64,000 nt of DNA, from positions 12,058,899-12,122,898 of the forward strand of contig NC_084678.1 of NCBI RefSeq assembly GCF_028389875.1, read 5' to 3'. This stretch comes from Rhea pennata (lineage: Eukaryota > Chordata > Aves > Rheiformes > Rheidae). A program made the translations under genes and the position numbers. Numbering within the stretch: the stretch's first letter is position 1; each line of letters opens with the position of its first letter. The notes below the pieces were generated by a model, which did not search any database, had not been told where the DNA came from, and worked only from the letters and a program-made list of their open reading frames with translations. Positions 9,196 to 20,800 of this stretch are shown here, one piece after another.

Positions 9196-12100
9196 CAACA
9201 GTGTTGAAAAAGTTTCCATCTGTTTTCCATCTTTTCCAAGAAATTTTTAGATGTTAGCCTTTTTCCCAGGAGGCCATCTCCCTGAGTAGGTATATCCTGA
9301 CCAACGTGCCTCTTCAAACCAGACTAATTAAGGTGGTTCTATGTGAGTCACAGGGACTTTCCTCCTCTTTCATAAGATATGAATGACTGATTCCCTTTGT
9401 AAAAAAATAAAATAAAAATAGCTGTGTTACTAATGGAGAGGAAGCATGATAGTCTATATATGTCACCTGATTTTAGCTGGTACAGGCAGAGGTATACAAG
9501 AGCCAGACTGTCAGATGATGCAGATAGCACCACTCCATTATCTTGCTGATGAGCAGTCCTTATATATCAGATGTATAAAGCTGGTATATGACATCAGTAA
9601 ATCCTGTATAGCAACATGGCTTTGTAAGTAAATCATTTCAAACACAGAACAGATTCAAAAGCAAAATTAAAAGGTATCTGTAAATTAATTACAAGCAAAA
9701 ATCTAAATAAACAAAAACTCTTTTATTTATTTGCAATGCATAATTTCAGTGGTTTTATTTGTAACAAGCCCCCAGCTTTTTCAGAGATAAAAGCTGTTAT
9801 ATAAGATAATATGCTATCTCAGTGACTATCAAGTAGTAATTCTTAGTTTTATTTACTTAAAAATTCGCATTTTCTAAGCATATATGTCTACAAGTGATGA
9901 GAAAATCTTGATTGCTAAGTGTAATTTCTCTAAATGACTGTTCTCATAACAAAACTACTAAAGAAGAAATAAAAACAGAAAGCTGTTTCTGCAGCAGGCT
10001 TTACGCTGACTCTCAACTGAAAAAATGAGAATGAAATTCCACTTCTGTACATACTGTACACTTTGTACGTCACCAGTAATGATGCAGAAGCTTAACAATG
10101 AAGTTAATGATGTCAAATTCGTTAAAGAAAATAACATAGCAATGAAAAACTGTCCTCTGCAATACAAAATTAAATTTCTAAAAGTTGTGTATTATAAAGA
10201 AGGGGGAAATGTTTGTAAAGAAACATTAATTATAGCACAGAGATATTTTCTTTTGCCTTCCTCGCTCTTTTGTGAAGAAGACAACAGAAAATGACATCAT
10301 AGCAAGAGATCATCAAAACTGCTATATCGATTCCAAGTTTCTGTGGTTTTTCCAAGTTCAGAACCTGTCCATGCAGCTTTGGTTCCAGTTCAGGTCAAAA
10401 CTGGAAAGGAACTCTCTCTGAAGCCAAGCTATGTGCCTGCGGGCATGGGAAGTCACAAGAATAGCTGATATTGCAAGATTTTATTATTTGGAGCTACAAA
10501 AGGTCCCCAAATCATGGGATTTTGCCATTCCCACTCCAAGCTCCATCAGCAGAGTTTTCATCCAGCCACAGGAGAGCTAGTCCTTGCTTCTTGAAGATAT
10601 GCGCAACAGCTATGAGTCATTAAAATATTTTTGAATAAATACTTCACTGATTCTCCAGCCCCCTGATCATTGCATCTTCTCTGTACAGACTGCTGTTTTG
10701 AATCCTTTTTTTTTGTCTCCTATGCTCAACTTAAAACAATATGAGCAATGTCAGCACAGGTTCCTCCCATGCCTACAGGCAGTTTGGAAATTGCTCCATA
10801 AGTCTTCTTTGGACCCGAATAGGTGCCTCAGCCCGGCTCGGACCCGGGGAGGGAAGCAGTGCTGGTTGCACGGGGCTGCACGTGCGTGGGTCCTGCTGAG
10901 CAGCTCTGCGTCCTCCAGCAGCACTGTGGGCAATGTTTAATTCATAGCTTTCAACACGGTCACCACAAACCGCTATCAAGATAGTTCCTTGCAGTCGGGA
11001 AGCGGTACCTTGCTGCCTGGGGAGCAGCGCTGCCCCGTGACAGCAGCGTCATGAGCTGTAAATGTGCTTTCTGCTCTTTGTCAACGGCAAAATTGCAGGC
11101 ACCAGGGGAAGGACGCCCTAAGAAATGGTTGTTTCTCCTTCCTTCACCTGGGGAGTTACATGATCCAGACCCGGCACGGGGCAGTGGTGGGAGGGAAAGC
11201 TCGCCCCCGCTCCACATCTCCGCTCGCACTGGCAGTTTGCATCACCCTGCTATTTTCACACAAAAGGGTATTTGGTAATTTTGTGTTCTATAACAATGAG
11301 TCTGGTATTTCCGTAGTGATGCATATTGTTATAATCTCTCTCTGCTTTGTTTCCTCGACATATTTTTTTATTAAAGAGTCTTCCCAGCCTTAAATAAGTA
11401 CAGAATAAGTGTGGTCATTCTGGGAACATGAGAGGCCTGATTATCTGACCATCAAAGCCTATGCTGTAAACAGGATACTAGTAAACAGGAACTAAACCCC
11501 ATATGGAGAGTTTGTGGTTTTCTTCAGCCTCTGTTTGTTATGTCTTACATCCTGTTAATTACAGAAAAAGAGTTGGAAAGTTGGAAATAATCTTTTCTGC
11601 AGATTATTTCCAGCTTCTCCCAGACAGAAGAAAGTCCAGCATAGCACTGTCTTACCTTGCTTCCTTCAGATGTAAAGCATTAAGACAATTCATTCCGAGA
11701 GGATCACTTTTCAAGAGAATTATAAATAGATTGTTTTTAATTACAAAACAAAAATTAATTCAATTAAAAAACAAAAATTTATGTCATATTCTGGGACTCC
11801 TTTCAATTTTAGCCTGAATTTTTGGAGTATCGTTCTCAGCTTGGTTAAAATCTTTCATTGCCTTCTTTCAGACAATTTGTATGGCTGATGTAATCCAGAT
11901 ATAAGTAGGTGAGTCCGTAGAAAGAACTTTTTATTGCATAAAAACAGATGAAAGAATTTGCTTTAAACTCACAGTTTTTAAGTTATCTATGCTGCTACAA
12001 GGTTTTTCTAGTAGCGCGTCTTTCTTCGCCTGCTGAGATCACTTGTTTAGCTACAGCTAGTGAAAAGAGCTCAGTCCCAAGGGCAGATGGGCCTTACTTC

Positions 12101-14935
12101 TTGAGAGGAGGTTTGCCCAGAGCAGGCCAAAATGGTGAAGACAATCAAGCCTGTGTTCCTGCTGCTTGTCCTTTACCCTTGGCTTGATGTGAAGTGTTGC
12201 TCATCTTTCCAGCATGACTCAGTCCAAGCTTCCAATTTTAGAAAATTAAGTCAGAAGCAAAGTATTGCAAAGCTCTTCTCTGAAGTTTTGCGTTTTGTGG
12301 TAGATGCTCCTTTATTCTTAACAACCTGCTCTGGATTTTGATGCCTGCTGGAGCTGTCTCTGAAATGCCATAAGAGGGTCATGCTTTTTGCTGAGACTTC
12401 TTCTTATCAGATTAGGCTTTGTTTTGCAAAGCAAAAAGCCAAAATTCATTTGGTTCTAGGTTTCATGTTATCTGGAAGAACTGAAAGTACCAACCACTGC
12501 TTATGTTTCTTAGACAGTTCTGAAGCAGAGACCACAAATAGATCTCCCGTCATGTTATTTTTCAGCTCTCTACTCTCAACACTGTTTCTTTAAACGGCAC
12601 CGTGATGCTAACCATCTGGTCCAAATTGCAGCATTATTCTCGAGCTGGGAAAGCCAAGTCTCATGCGCTCTACCCTGAGCAGCAAGCTCAGTGCAAAAGC
12701 TTAAGCCAAGTCCTTCCGCCGTCACCCAGAGCCTCAGCAGCCGTTAGGTCTAATCTGTGTGGGAGGGAAGGTTGGACAACCTCCCCCAACGCCATTGACT
12801 GTATTCCTTCCCCAGCACCTCCAATCCTGAGCTGCCTCTGGGACAGGAAAACAATTTCAGGATTATGGGATCACCAGGAAGAATTAAAGAAATTGCAAGA
12901 GAATTGGCTGCCTACGAACAATATGGGTGGGATGTTATAAAAACTCTCTGTGCTGGCATAACTCTGCTCCTACTAATCTCAGGGAGTAAAATTCCTACCA
13001 ACTTTACCAGGAGCAGAGTGCAGCTGGTACTGAGAGCTTTTGAAAATCCCACTGTATAGCTGCGCCCACTTTATGTATCCGTTTTAATGACATGATTAAT
13101 AAAATACCAATGGGGCTCCAAACAGTTCTGTGTTCATCTTCCAAAGCAGTTTGACTCATCCATAATCATAACCAGACTTACAATTACATTGGATTTTAAT
13201 TGTTCTCCTTTAAAGATAATTACTAGTACTCTGAAAAATATTACTATGAGTAGCTGGTGATGAGTAGGAATAAGCACTCTAGCTTCTTTCAGCCTGTTCT
13301 GTCATTTGAGTTATGAGGAATGTAATCGGATATGTGACACCCAGACAGAGAGTGGTTTCCAGGATCTGAGAGTGCTCTGTTTCAGTTAATGTGTTAATTT
13401 GGGTTCCATCTTCTCATTTGTTCTGCTTTGATCTATCATTTCATAAAGCCAAAGCACCAGACTATTAAGTGTGTGTGCTTGACTTATGTGCAAGGCGACA
13501 TTTGCATACACATTAATATTTTTAAAGATTTGGTCCAAATTTCTACAAGCCATAGTAAGGAGTAATACAAGCTATAATTTCACACTGCATGGCAACAACC
13601 AGTGGGAATAAATTGTCCTGCAGTTTGACCATATTCACATACCAGAAGCTATTTTCCATTTAGAAATTTTGAATATTACCAATTGAAATATATCCGTAGG
13701 CAAGCTGTAAAGTGATGCACTCCGTGGGCTGAAGGGTATGAAATAGGAGGCTGAATCTTACGTTCAGCATATCTAGACTTTTAAGAACTAAGATTAAAAT
13801 TTCAGCAAGTGAGATCTCTTCTTTTTTTTTTGCCTGAGAAGTAAATAAACAACCAAAAATTTTATTACATAGAAAGTTTCCACATGTGTGTTTAGAAAGA
13901 AAAATCCTGACTAGGAGAACAATTAGGACTACATTTTTTGATGTGCTGCTTGAGAGACTACATTTGCAAACATTCACAGCACAAGGCTGGTTTTAGCATG
14001 ACTGTAATTAAAATACAGATGCCAGGATTCTGCTACCTTTTAATGCTTACAGATGTGTAAGGAAGGTGCCATTCTGACAAACAAGGTCTTTAAATTTTCA
14101 GGGATCCGAAAAGTTAAAAATTTTCTTCTCTGGTGCCTACCCAAATGAGTACCAGTACTCAGATCCAGAAATGATTGTACTTCCATCATATTTTCTTTTT
14201 ATAGTTCATGTAGGATCCTTTGAGACACAAAGTAATAAAATAATGTAAATGTAATTGTCTTAGTTTTATTATACCAATCACTTGAATTAGAAGAGTACTG
14301 TTTTAATAATACTGTTTTTCTTCAAAGTGCTGTACAAACTCCATATTATAATTCATTTTACTTTAGAAAAGATTTCCAGTGGGAAATGCTGATTCTTAGA
14401 AATGTGCAGTTTTGCTTGAGATCTGTTCCAATAAACGTTCCAATGCTCCCACCCATCATGGTGAAATTCAGGAAAATTTCAGAAAAAAAGTCAGCAGCTA
14501 GCCTACAACTCTGCCAGACAGATCTCTGCCAGTGCAACTGAGGGGTGGCAGCTGCTGGTCTGATCTCTGCTCCTTCAGACCGGGATCCAGCATTTCAGCC
14601 TTCTCTTAGATATCCAAGTCGGCCCCTGAGCTATGATCTCAGATAAGCTGCATCTCCTCTTCTCTGGCTGGAATCGTTTGACTTTGTTCTTTGCTAGAAT
14701 TAAAAGCTCTGCTTGAGATAGTTTGATTTCTGGTTGACTGGCTGTCCTCAGAGATGCTGGTTTATATTATCTCAGAAGCATTATCTGCCCCGTCTAAGAA
14801 CGGAGTGTCTAACAGTGTCGAGGAACGTACTCGGTAGGAAGATCGTCAAAATTCTGTCCCCTGCTCTCTTATGCTTAATGATTTGAATCACGGCTGGCTC
14901 ATGGCCTAGCTCATCAGCAAATCTGAAATTTTTAA
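9196..14935. other. Long unassigned non-coding stretch
   Basis: Nearly 6 kb shows no recognisable gene or repeat family. Most is AT-rich. A moderately CpG-rich patch lies near 10820-10890 and a smaller one near 11160-11225. The longest open frames (104-112 codons) have no domain. Several TAAT-rich pieces (for example 9650-9780 and 13190-13240) might be conserved elements, but nothing distinguishes them from AT-rich background by eye. Confidence 0.55.
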
Positions 14936-14939
14936 GGTC

Positions 14940-15045
14940 CGTGGCTTGCTCAGAGCTATCAAGGCATTGTCAGATCTGGATTCAAACCCAGAAGCAGATG
15001 GTTTCGGGAGATACTCCCTCCATTAGAAGACATTGCTTTCTTCCA
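14940..15045 (-). mobile_element. MIR-like SINE fragment, antisense
   Basis: Read on the plus strand, the order is a degraded CTTGCTCAGAGCTATCAAGG, then GGATTCAAACCCAG (14978-14991), then an ATACTCCCTCCATTA segment. This mirrors the reverse complement of the tRNA-derived half of MIR (TGCCCAAGGTCACAC, GGATTCGAACCC, TGCTCTTTCCACTA). The GGATTCAAACC word is the reverse of the polymerase III B box. Heavily diverged, so inactive. The assignment is from memory of the consensus. Confidence 0.5.
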
Positions 15046-16590
15046 TTTCATTTTTGCTTCATGTGTAGCAAAATGTTACCTCCCTTTAGCTTGTCAGAAT
15101 AATCTAATCCAGACATTTCTGATTTAAATTATAGCCTTTTCCAAGTAACAAACTTTCAGAATTGGCTTTCCCTTTAATCTCTTTTTATTTATTTATTTTC
15201 ATATGTCTTGTCCTGACAAATTATGTTGCTGCATGTCAGCTCAAATGATGTGGTGTAAAATTAAAAGAAAAGCCACTTTGTAACGTATCAAAACGTTGTT
15301 AAAAAAAAAGACACAAAATGTTTGTTATTTATTTTGCTCACAACTAATCCCAAGCAGCAGCGCTCTGTGAGGTTTTCTGTGAATGCATTTACAATAGGAG
15401 CCAACCACACATTTCACTGAATCAACAGGCTTGTCTTGAAATATTTATGACATGGATGTTGAGACTTCTGTTTAGTCAGCCATCCTCAGGAAAGACAGAG
15501 ATTTTGCTAGTGTCTTAAGGAATTAGGGACATGTCAAAAGGGTCTTCAAAGCACCTGATGAATCTTTGAGAATAGGACTTTGACTGCTACATCAGGGGTT
15601 CTGGGGTTTCTAAATGCTTTGCTGAGTACCTAATTCACCCTGCAAGGAGGATGGAGAACGAATATCTGAAACTCTTAGCAATTGGAGCCACAGGCAGCAA
15701 CAACCATCTTTGCCATCACCAACAGAGACAGAAGAATAACGCTCCCATCTCGTCGCAGGAAATCCCTGCAATCCCACTGAAACACTACCCTTGCCTCTAC
15801 CCCAGATACATCACCTGTGAAAAATCACTGTCCACCCCCATGACTTAAAGCCCACCTTTCTGTCAGTCATCGTCAGGATGCTGCCTTTGTTCCACCTGGG
15901 GTGGGAGGGTGGTTTTCTCTGATCTGGGAGCTATGGGATCACTGCTGGTGGAGGACTATAGGCTAGCTAATCACTATCTAATTATTGTGTAATGACTGCA
16001 GCCTGTGTCAACTCCAGAACTTCAGGGAAAATACTGGGTTTTCCTAGATTTGGAGCCACATCTGTAAGATCCCTAAGGACCTTCTTCAGCAGTGCCCTGT
16101 GGATCAAAGGCAGAGGCATAGTCTACTATGAGACACACTGGTGCTAGGCCAAAGCTCACCCGGAGCCAGGGCAGAGGAACCAGCTCCACCAGGCTGCAGC
16201 TGACCTTGGTCCCGGCTCCCCAGTCTTCTCTTTTCACCATGACTGCTCTGAGTGTCATCTAAACTATTCTTCCAGCTAGAGCCAGACTACTTCACCATGC
16301 CCTTGAAAATTGGAATCATTTTCCAGGTATGAAAAAACTTGTGAAGGGGGCAACCTTTGATCTCTGAAAGCTTTCAGAAGTGCTAATTCCTAGTGTGGAA
16401 TATTGTCACGAAGCGCCTGAGTTCCAGGGGTTGGAAGAGCACAGGGTACGCCCTGGGGGTGGACACAGCCTGCTCAGAGCTGTGCCGTGTGGAGAAGGAC
16501 ATTTCTTGCTAGGCTTTGTGTTTGGTCTTTTGTGATGCTTTTAGTATAAGAGACTCTTATCATTGTTCATTTGCTTCCATGCTTGTGGTT
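15046..16590. other. Unassigned non-coding stretch
   Basis: No gene is recognised. Open frames at 15651-15848 (65 codons, plus) and 16073-16258 (61 codons, minus) have no recognisable domain and no convincing flanking splice sites. Confidence 0.55.
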
Positions 16591-16591
16591 T

Positions 16592-16610
16592 TGCCACTAG
16601 GGAGCAATTA
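16592..16610 (+). promoter_or_regulatory. Weak CTCF-like motif
   Basis: TGCCACTAGGGAGCAATTA matches the CTCF core (CCACNAGGKGGCR) except for A in place of the usual G in GGGGGC. CTCF is the main vertebrate insulator and loop-anchor protein. A single mismatched motif is weak evidence. Confidence 0.2.
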
Positions 16611-17116
16611 TAGGATTCTCTGATTCATGCTAAGGGAAGAGCTGATGTTTAGATGGTGAATTATGTGGATGCTTCTTGGTAGACTTTTGTTGGTACTGAG
16701 CTTGAAGCTGCTGAAGCATTTTGGTCCAAGTAAGCTGGTGATTAACTTGCTGGGGCCACACAGCATACTTTGTTAGCTCCACTGCTTGACTATTTGAAAA
16801 AGAAATACTGATAGAAGTTTAAAGGCAATCTGTAAATGATTTGTCTTTACTACAATAAAGGTAGGCTCTTAATTAAGATCCAATATGGTTTTTTTCTAGT
16901 ATTTTTTTTAGTTATTATTTGCTTGGATTTTCTAGAATGTCTATGCTCTAACCATTTCATTTTGTTTTTTTCTCACCAGTATTGATGTCATTTATAGGTC
17001 TGATCATCATCACCATAAAAGCAATACCAGGAAGAGCCACAAAATGTTGCATAGGGTCCAGAATAACTGAAATTTGAAGGAGTTTATTCAGGAGATATTC
17101 TTTTTCATTGGTGAGT
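16611..17116. other. Unassigned non-coding stretch
   Basis: AT-rich sequence in which no gene or repeat is recognised. Confidence 0.55.
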
Positions 17117-17151
17117 AGATGACTATAGTCATCTGACTCCTGACTATAGTC
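17117..17151. repeat. 18-bp perfect palindrome plus a repeated half-core
   Basis: Bases 17117-17134 read AGATGACTATAGTCATCT, identical to their own reverse complement. The inner 10-mer GACTATAGTC (17121-17130) recurs at 17142-17151, 21 bases on. The palindrome could extrude as a cruciform or bind a dimeric protein. By a rough count, an 18-base perfect palindrome is expected about 0.25 times by chance in 64 kb, so this is unusual but not extraordinary. Confidence 0.9.
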
Positions 17152-18554
17152 TAGAATGATTCAAGCTGCTGGAACTGGTATTTTGATGTTATTGATCATT
17201 TTGCTGAAACAATACAACAGCAGTAATGTTTTTTTCCCTGTGTCATCGTTGTAAATTATATGTTTCATGCTCCATTATTAATTAAAACCAGATTTCCTCA
17301 ACTTAAACAATGTAATCTATTAGTGTGGGAAGTGGATTTCTTTGACTGATGACCCTTCATGAAATCAGGAGTAGGAAGGGTTTGCATCTCCTGAAGTTGA
17401 ATATGAATCTGGGCAAAACCTTAATTACAAAGTCTGAAAACGGGCAAAACTCTTTGCAGCCATGAGGCTCAAAGTCTGCAGTGCAGGTCAGAAGGGTACT
17501 AAAATGAGCCTAAAGCAAGAAATTTAAGGAAAGAAACATGTGAATGTTCATTCTCCTCACAAAAGTTTAACGGAATTGAAAATTGCACCCAAAGAGGAAC
17601 ACAAACTTTAGCTTCCGCTATGGAGGCTTTGAGGCAGAGTTTGTAATTCCTTCGTAATAGCTCAGTAACGGAGAACGTTCAGAGAACTGCTCAGTAGCCC
17701 CTGTGAAACCAGAGCACCCTGCCCAGATAGGTTTGTATACTCTGTGCCTAAACCCACAGGCACAGGGCAGCCCTAGAGCAATGGTGAAGGGGCAAATCCG
17801 AGCCGTTGTCTTGGCTGGGACTCGCTCTGAAAATCAGGGAGTACAAACTACCTTCTCCGTGCTCCCTCCATTTCCTCCTGTTCCTCACCAATATTTGCAC
17901 ATGGAACAGTGATCAGATGCAGGACAGCTTTAAAAACAAGATCTCTCTCCTCTGTCAGTTACCTTTCAGAAAAAATTGGCCTATCAACAGACACCTGGTT
18001 ATCTGTTGCATACAAGCAGCTTTACTGCAACCATTAATTCAGCTGATTGAAGGCCACATTTTCACTTCATACATTCAGATTTCTTAACAAAGCTCTTTGA
18101 CTTGTTAAGATTCTGCCACCTCAACCTCTTCCAAACAGAGAGAGAGAGACAGAGAGTTGTTCAGAGAGAAATATAGGGCCGAAAAGGGGTTATTCGCCCT
18201 GCTAGACGTAAGTACTAGACCATTACATGGGCAAGAGGATCTGTCTGTCAGACAGCAAGGAGTCCTGGGTAGAGCAGATTACTCAGAATAAATTCTCACT
18301 TCAGAACAGTGCAAGTGTCCTATTTTGATAATATTCTTCCACAAAATTTACATGATCTAGGGAGAAAACAAAGGAAAGAATATTTCTATTTTAGTTTTGG
18401 GGTCTCCAGAGGGGAAAGGAAGGAGTTATTTCTTTTCTGAGAGATTCATCTTGCTCTTCCTCTAAAAATATGTCGGGTAGTCACGTGTGTGAAATGCTGT
18501 TCCTTGAAATCGTCCTGAAGTCTTGTTAGTTTTAGGCAAATCTCCTGTCTCTCA

Positions 18555-18559
<5 letters not shown>
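17152..18559. other. Unassigned non-coding stretch with an AG-rich tract
   Basis: No gene is recognised. A short (AG)n-like tract with one interruption spans about 18137-18156. Open frames of 69-93 codons near 17.7-18.1 kb overlap in different frames and have no domain. Confidence 0.55.

Positions 18560-18618
<59 letters not shown>
18560..18618. repeat. 59-base poly-T run
   Basis: An uninterrupted run of 59 T. It could be an expanded mononucleotide microsatellite, or the tail of a minus-strand retroposed copy. No matching target-site duplication is visible in the flanks and no parent sequence is recognised downstream. Length may also reflect sequencing or assembly error, which is common in long homopolymers. 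Confidence 0.9.
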
Positions 18619-20455
18619 CCCAATAACTAGCAGGGAGAGACTTTCCAAAACACCTCCAAGCTCGATGCAAGAGATGGTGTGTTGGGTCACTATGGTCTTT
18701 CTGCAGTACTGACCTGAACTGGCAGCTGTGGATCTCGCGTGCCATTAGCAGACAGAGGCTCCCTGTGGTGGGGCCTGTGGGGAGAAGAGGCAGGTGATGT
18801 TCTGGATGGCAAAGCAGGTACCACATGTGATACTCTCAGACTGGTTCTGTTGTTGGGACTGGCCTTGCTCTGTGTGTTGTACAAACAGTTGAGGGATTAG
18901 GGGGCGGTGAAAGCAGATCTGACATTGCTGTTAAAAAAAAGAAGTAGGAGGATAAACAGTTCACAGCAAAACAAAAGTGATGGCAATGCAGGCCTTAAGT
19001 AATGAAAAGCATGGATAACTAGCCCAAGACTGGGGAGGGGAGAGGAGCGTGTAGAAGGCAGTGTAGTAACATCCCTTGGATGATAAAAGCACAGTTTAAT
19101 TTTATATGCTTTCTAGAGGACCAAGTGGAGTCAATCACAGCTGCCCGAAATCCTGCCACTAAAGCAGGGATGTTTGAATTCCCATCAGAGGAACCGAGAG
19201 GGGATTAAAGGAATCTTGCTCACTGTTTAAAAACGAGAAGTTGGACCTTTGGTCTGCCTTCTCCAGTGGCAGCAGTAGGGAGGCTGGCCTCCTGTAGGTG
19301 ACAACATGAAGGGACCTTCAGCTCCTCTGGCCTCTCTCCACTCAGTTGGCTTAGACTTAGTCTTTCCATGACTTGGCTTTATCCAGATGTTTGTCAGACG
19401 AGCTTTAAAAGCACCAAGCAGAAAGGTCATTCTTCATATTTAGCATAAAAGAGCTGCTGAACCAGGCATCATCTTTGTGCATACCCTAGAACAGTATAAA
19501 ATAATCTGTCATTCACAGAATATATACAAAAAATAACACACTCACAGGGCTTAAGAGGATGAAACCTAGATGGAAGGTTGTTTTCTCGACAGGACACGCA
19601 GGCCAAGCCCTAACGCGCTGCAGACTGACACGATCTTGCGAGAACAGTGCCAGTTTGCTCCGAGAGAGGACGGACACGTTTTCCTACACAGACGTCCTTC
19701 CTGCGGCCTGAGCTGCAGCCCTGCGTATCTGGGTCTCCACTCTCGTTTACAGTTACCTGCTATGGCTGGAGCAAACTCATAGTAACTGTGATTCCATTCA
19801 CCTCAGTGGGATTCTGGCGACGTGTGCAGGGACAGTGGCATGCACATCGCTTTTGTTCAGCCCCTGTTCCTAGTAGGAAGATTTGCAAATGGCCTTGGCG
19901 CAGTTTTAAATGAATCAACTGTTTCTCCTGGGTGGGGACGTAACTGTCTCTGCTGGACTTGTATTCACTGCTGTCACATTAATCCTGCATCTGTGGGGCA
20001 AGAAAAATAATTGACTGAAGAAATAATGACCTTTTAAAATTAGAGCTTTTAAGGAAATTAAAAACAGCAAGTAAGTGGTGGGAGAAGATGAACAAAAAGT
20101 ACCTGTGTGTATTGATAGCCATCTAAATATGTACCTCTTTCATTTTTGGATCCTAATCTCTTCCTCTCCCAATCCCTCCATGTCCCCTGCCAGCAGGGCT
20201 ATCTTTGGCTTACAGCTTTTTTTATGAGGCACAGTGTAAACCTGGAGAAGCAAGGAGTGTCAGTCACTAATTCACATCACACAACCTGAAAGGCTTGTTG
20301 CTTTACTATTAAAAATCATATTCCTCTGCAGGTGTCTGTTGGTCGCAGCAAGTCCTGGGACCTTGGACGCATGTTTTCCAGCCCTTGCAGCATTTCACTG
20401 CATAAGTTGAGTGGCAAGTCCTTCAGAGTCTGTTCCACAAATATTTTAGGTTCTC
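18619..20455. other. Unassigned non-coding stretch
   Basis: No gene is recognised. Short open frames near 19.2-20.0 kb overlap on both strands without domains. Confidence 0.55.
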
Positions 20456-20459
20456 TCTA

Positions 20460-20485
20460 TTTTGATTTCAGTGGGAGTTTGGCAC
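20460..20485 (+). repeat. Short ancient-repeat-like motif, copy 1
   Basis: TGATTTCAGTGGGAG at 20463-20477 recurs exactly at 29385-29399. It resembles the 'GACTTCAATGGGAG' word that I recall from old interspersed repeats in reptile and bird genomes, but I cannot name the family. Confidence 0.35.
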
Positions 20486-20534
20486 CTCTATACTGATCGG
20501 ATATTTAAATACCACTACATGCCTGGCCTGTGTA

Positions 20535-20800
20535 TTTTAAGAAGAAAGGACTGGAAAGGGATAGATGTCTATAAAGCCTGAGCGGCATGGAAAAAGTGAA
20601 CAGGGAATGTCTCTTCCAACGAAACAGCATGGGGTATCGAATGTAGCAAATGGCAGATGCAGAGTAAGGGATAAAAGCTTCTTTCTAACACCGTGGAAAG
20701 TTAAACTATAAAACTCCCTGCCAGGAAGCATTGTGAATGCTGAAGAATTAGCTGAGTTCAAAAATCAGGGAAGAAAAATCCAACCAGACTTATTACATAC
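20535..20800 (+). mobile_element. CR1 LINE relic, 3' part
   Basis: The order of diagnostic words follows the 3' part of CR1 LINEs of reptiles and birds: GAGCGGCATGGAAAAAGTGA (20580-20599), a CTCTTCC block, a degraded middle, then AAAACTCCCTGCCAGGAAGC (20710-20729), and GCTGAGTTCAAAAATCAGGG (20751-20770). CR1 is the dominant non-LTR retrotransposon of sauropsids; the full element encodes an endonuclease and reverse transcriptase. Only about 265 bases remain, with no open frame, so it is dead. Divergence looks high, suggesting an old subfamily rather than young avian CR1 with the ATTCTGTG-type tail, which is not seen here. Confidence 0.7.
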
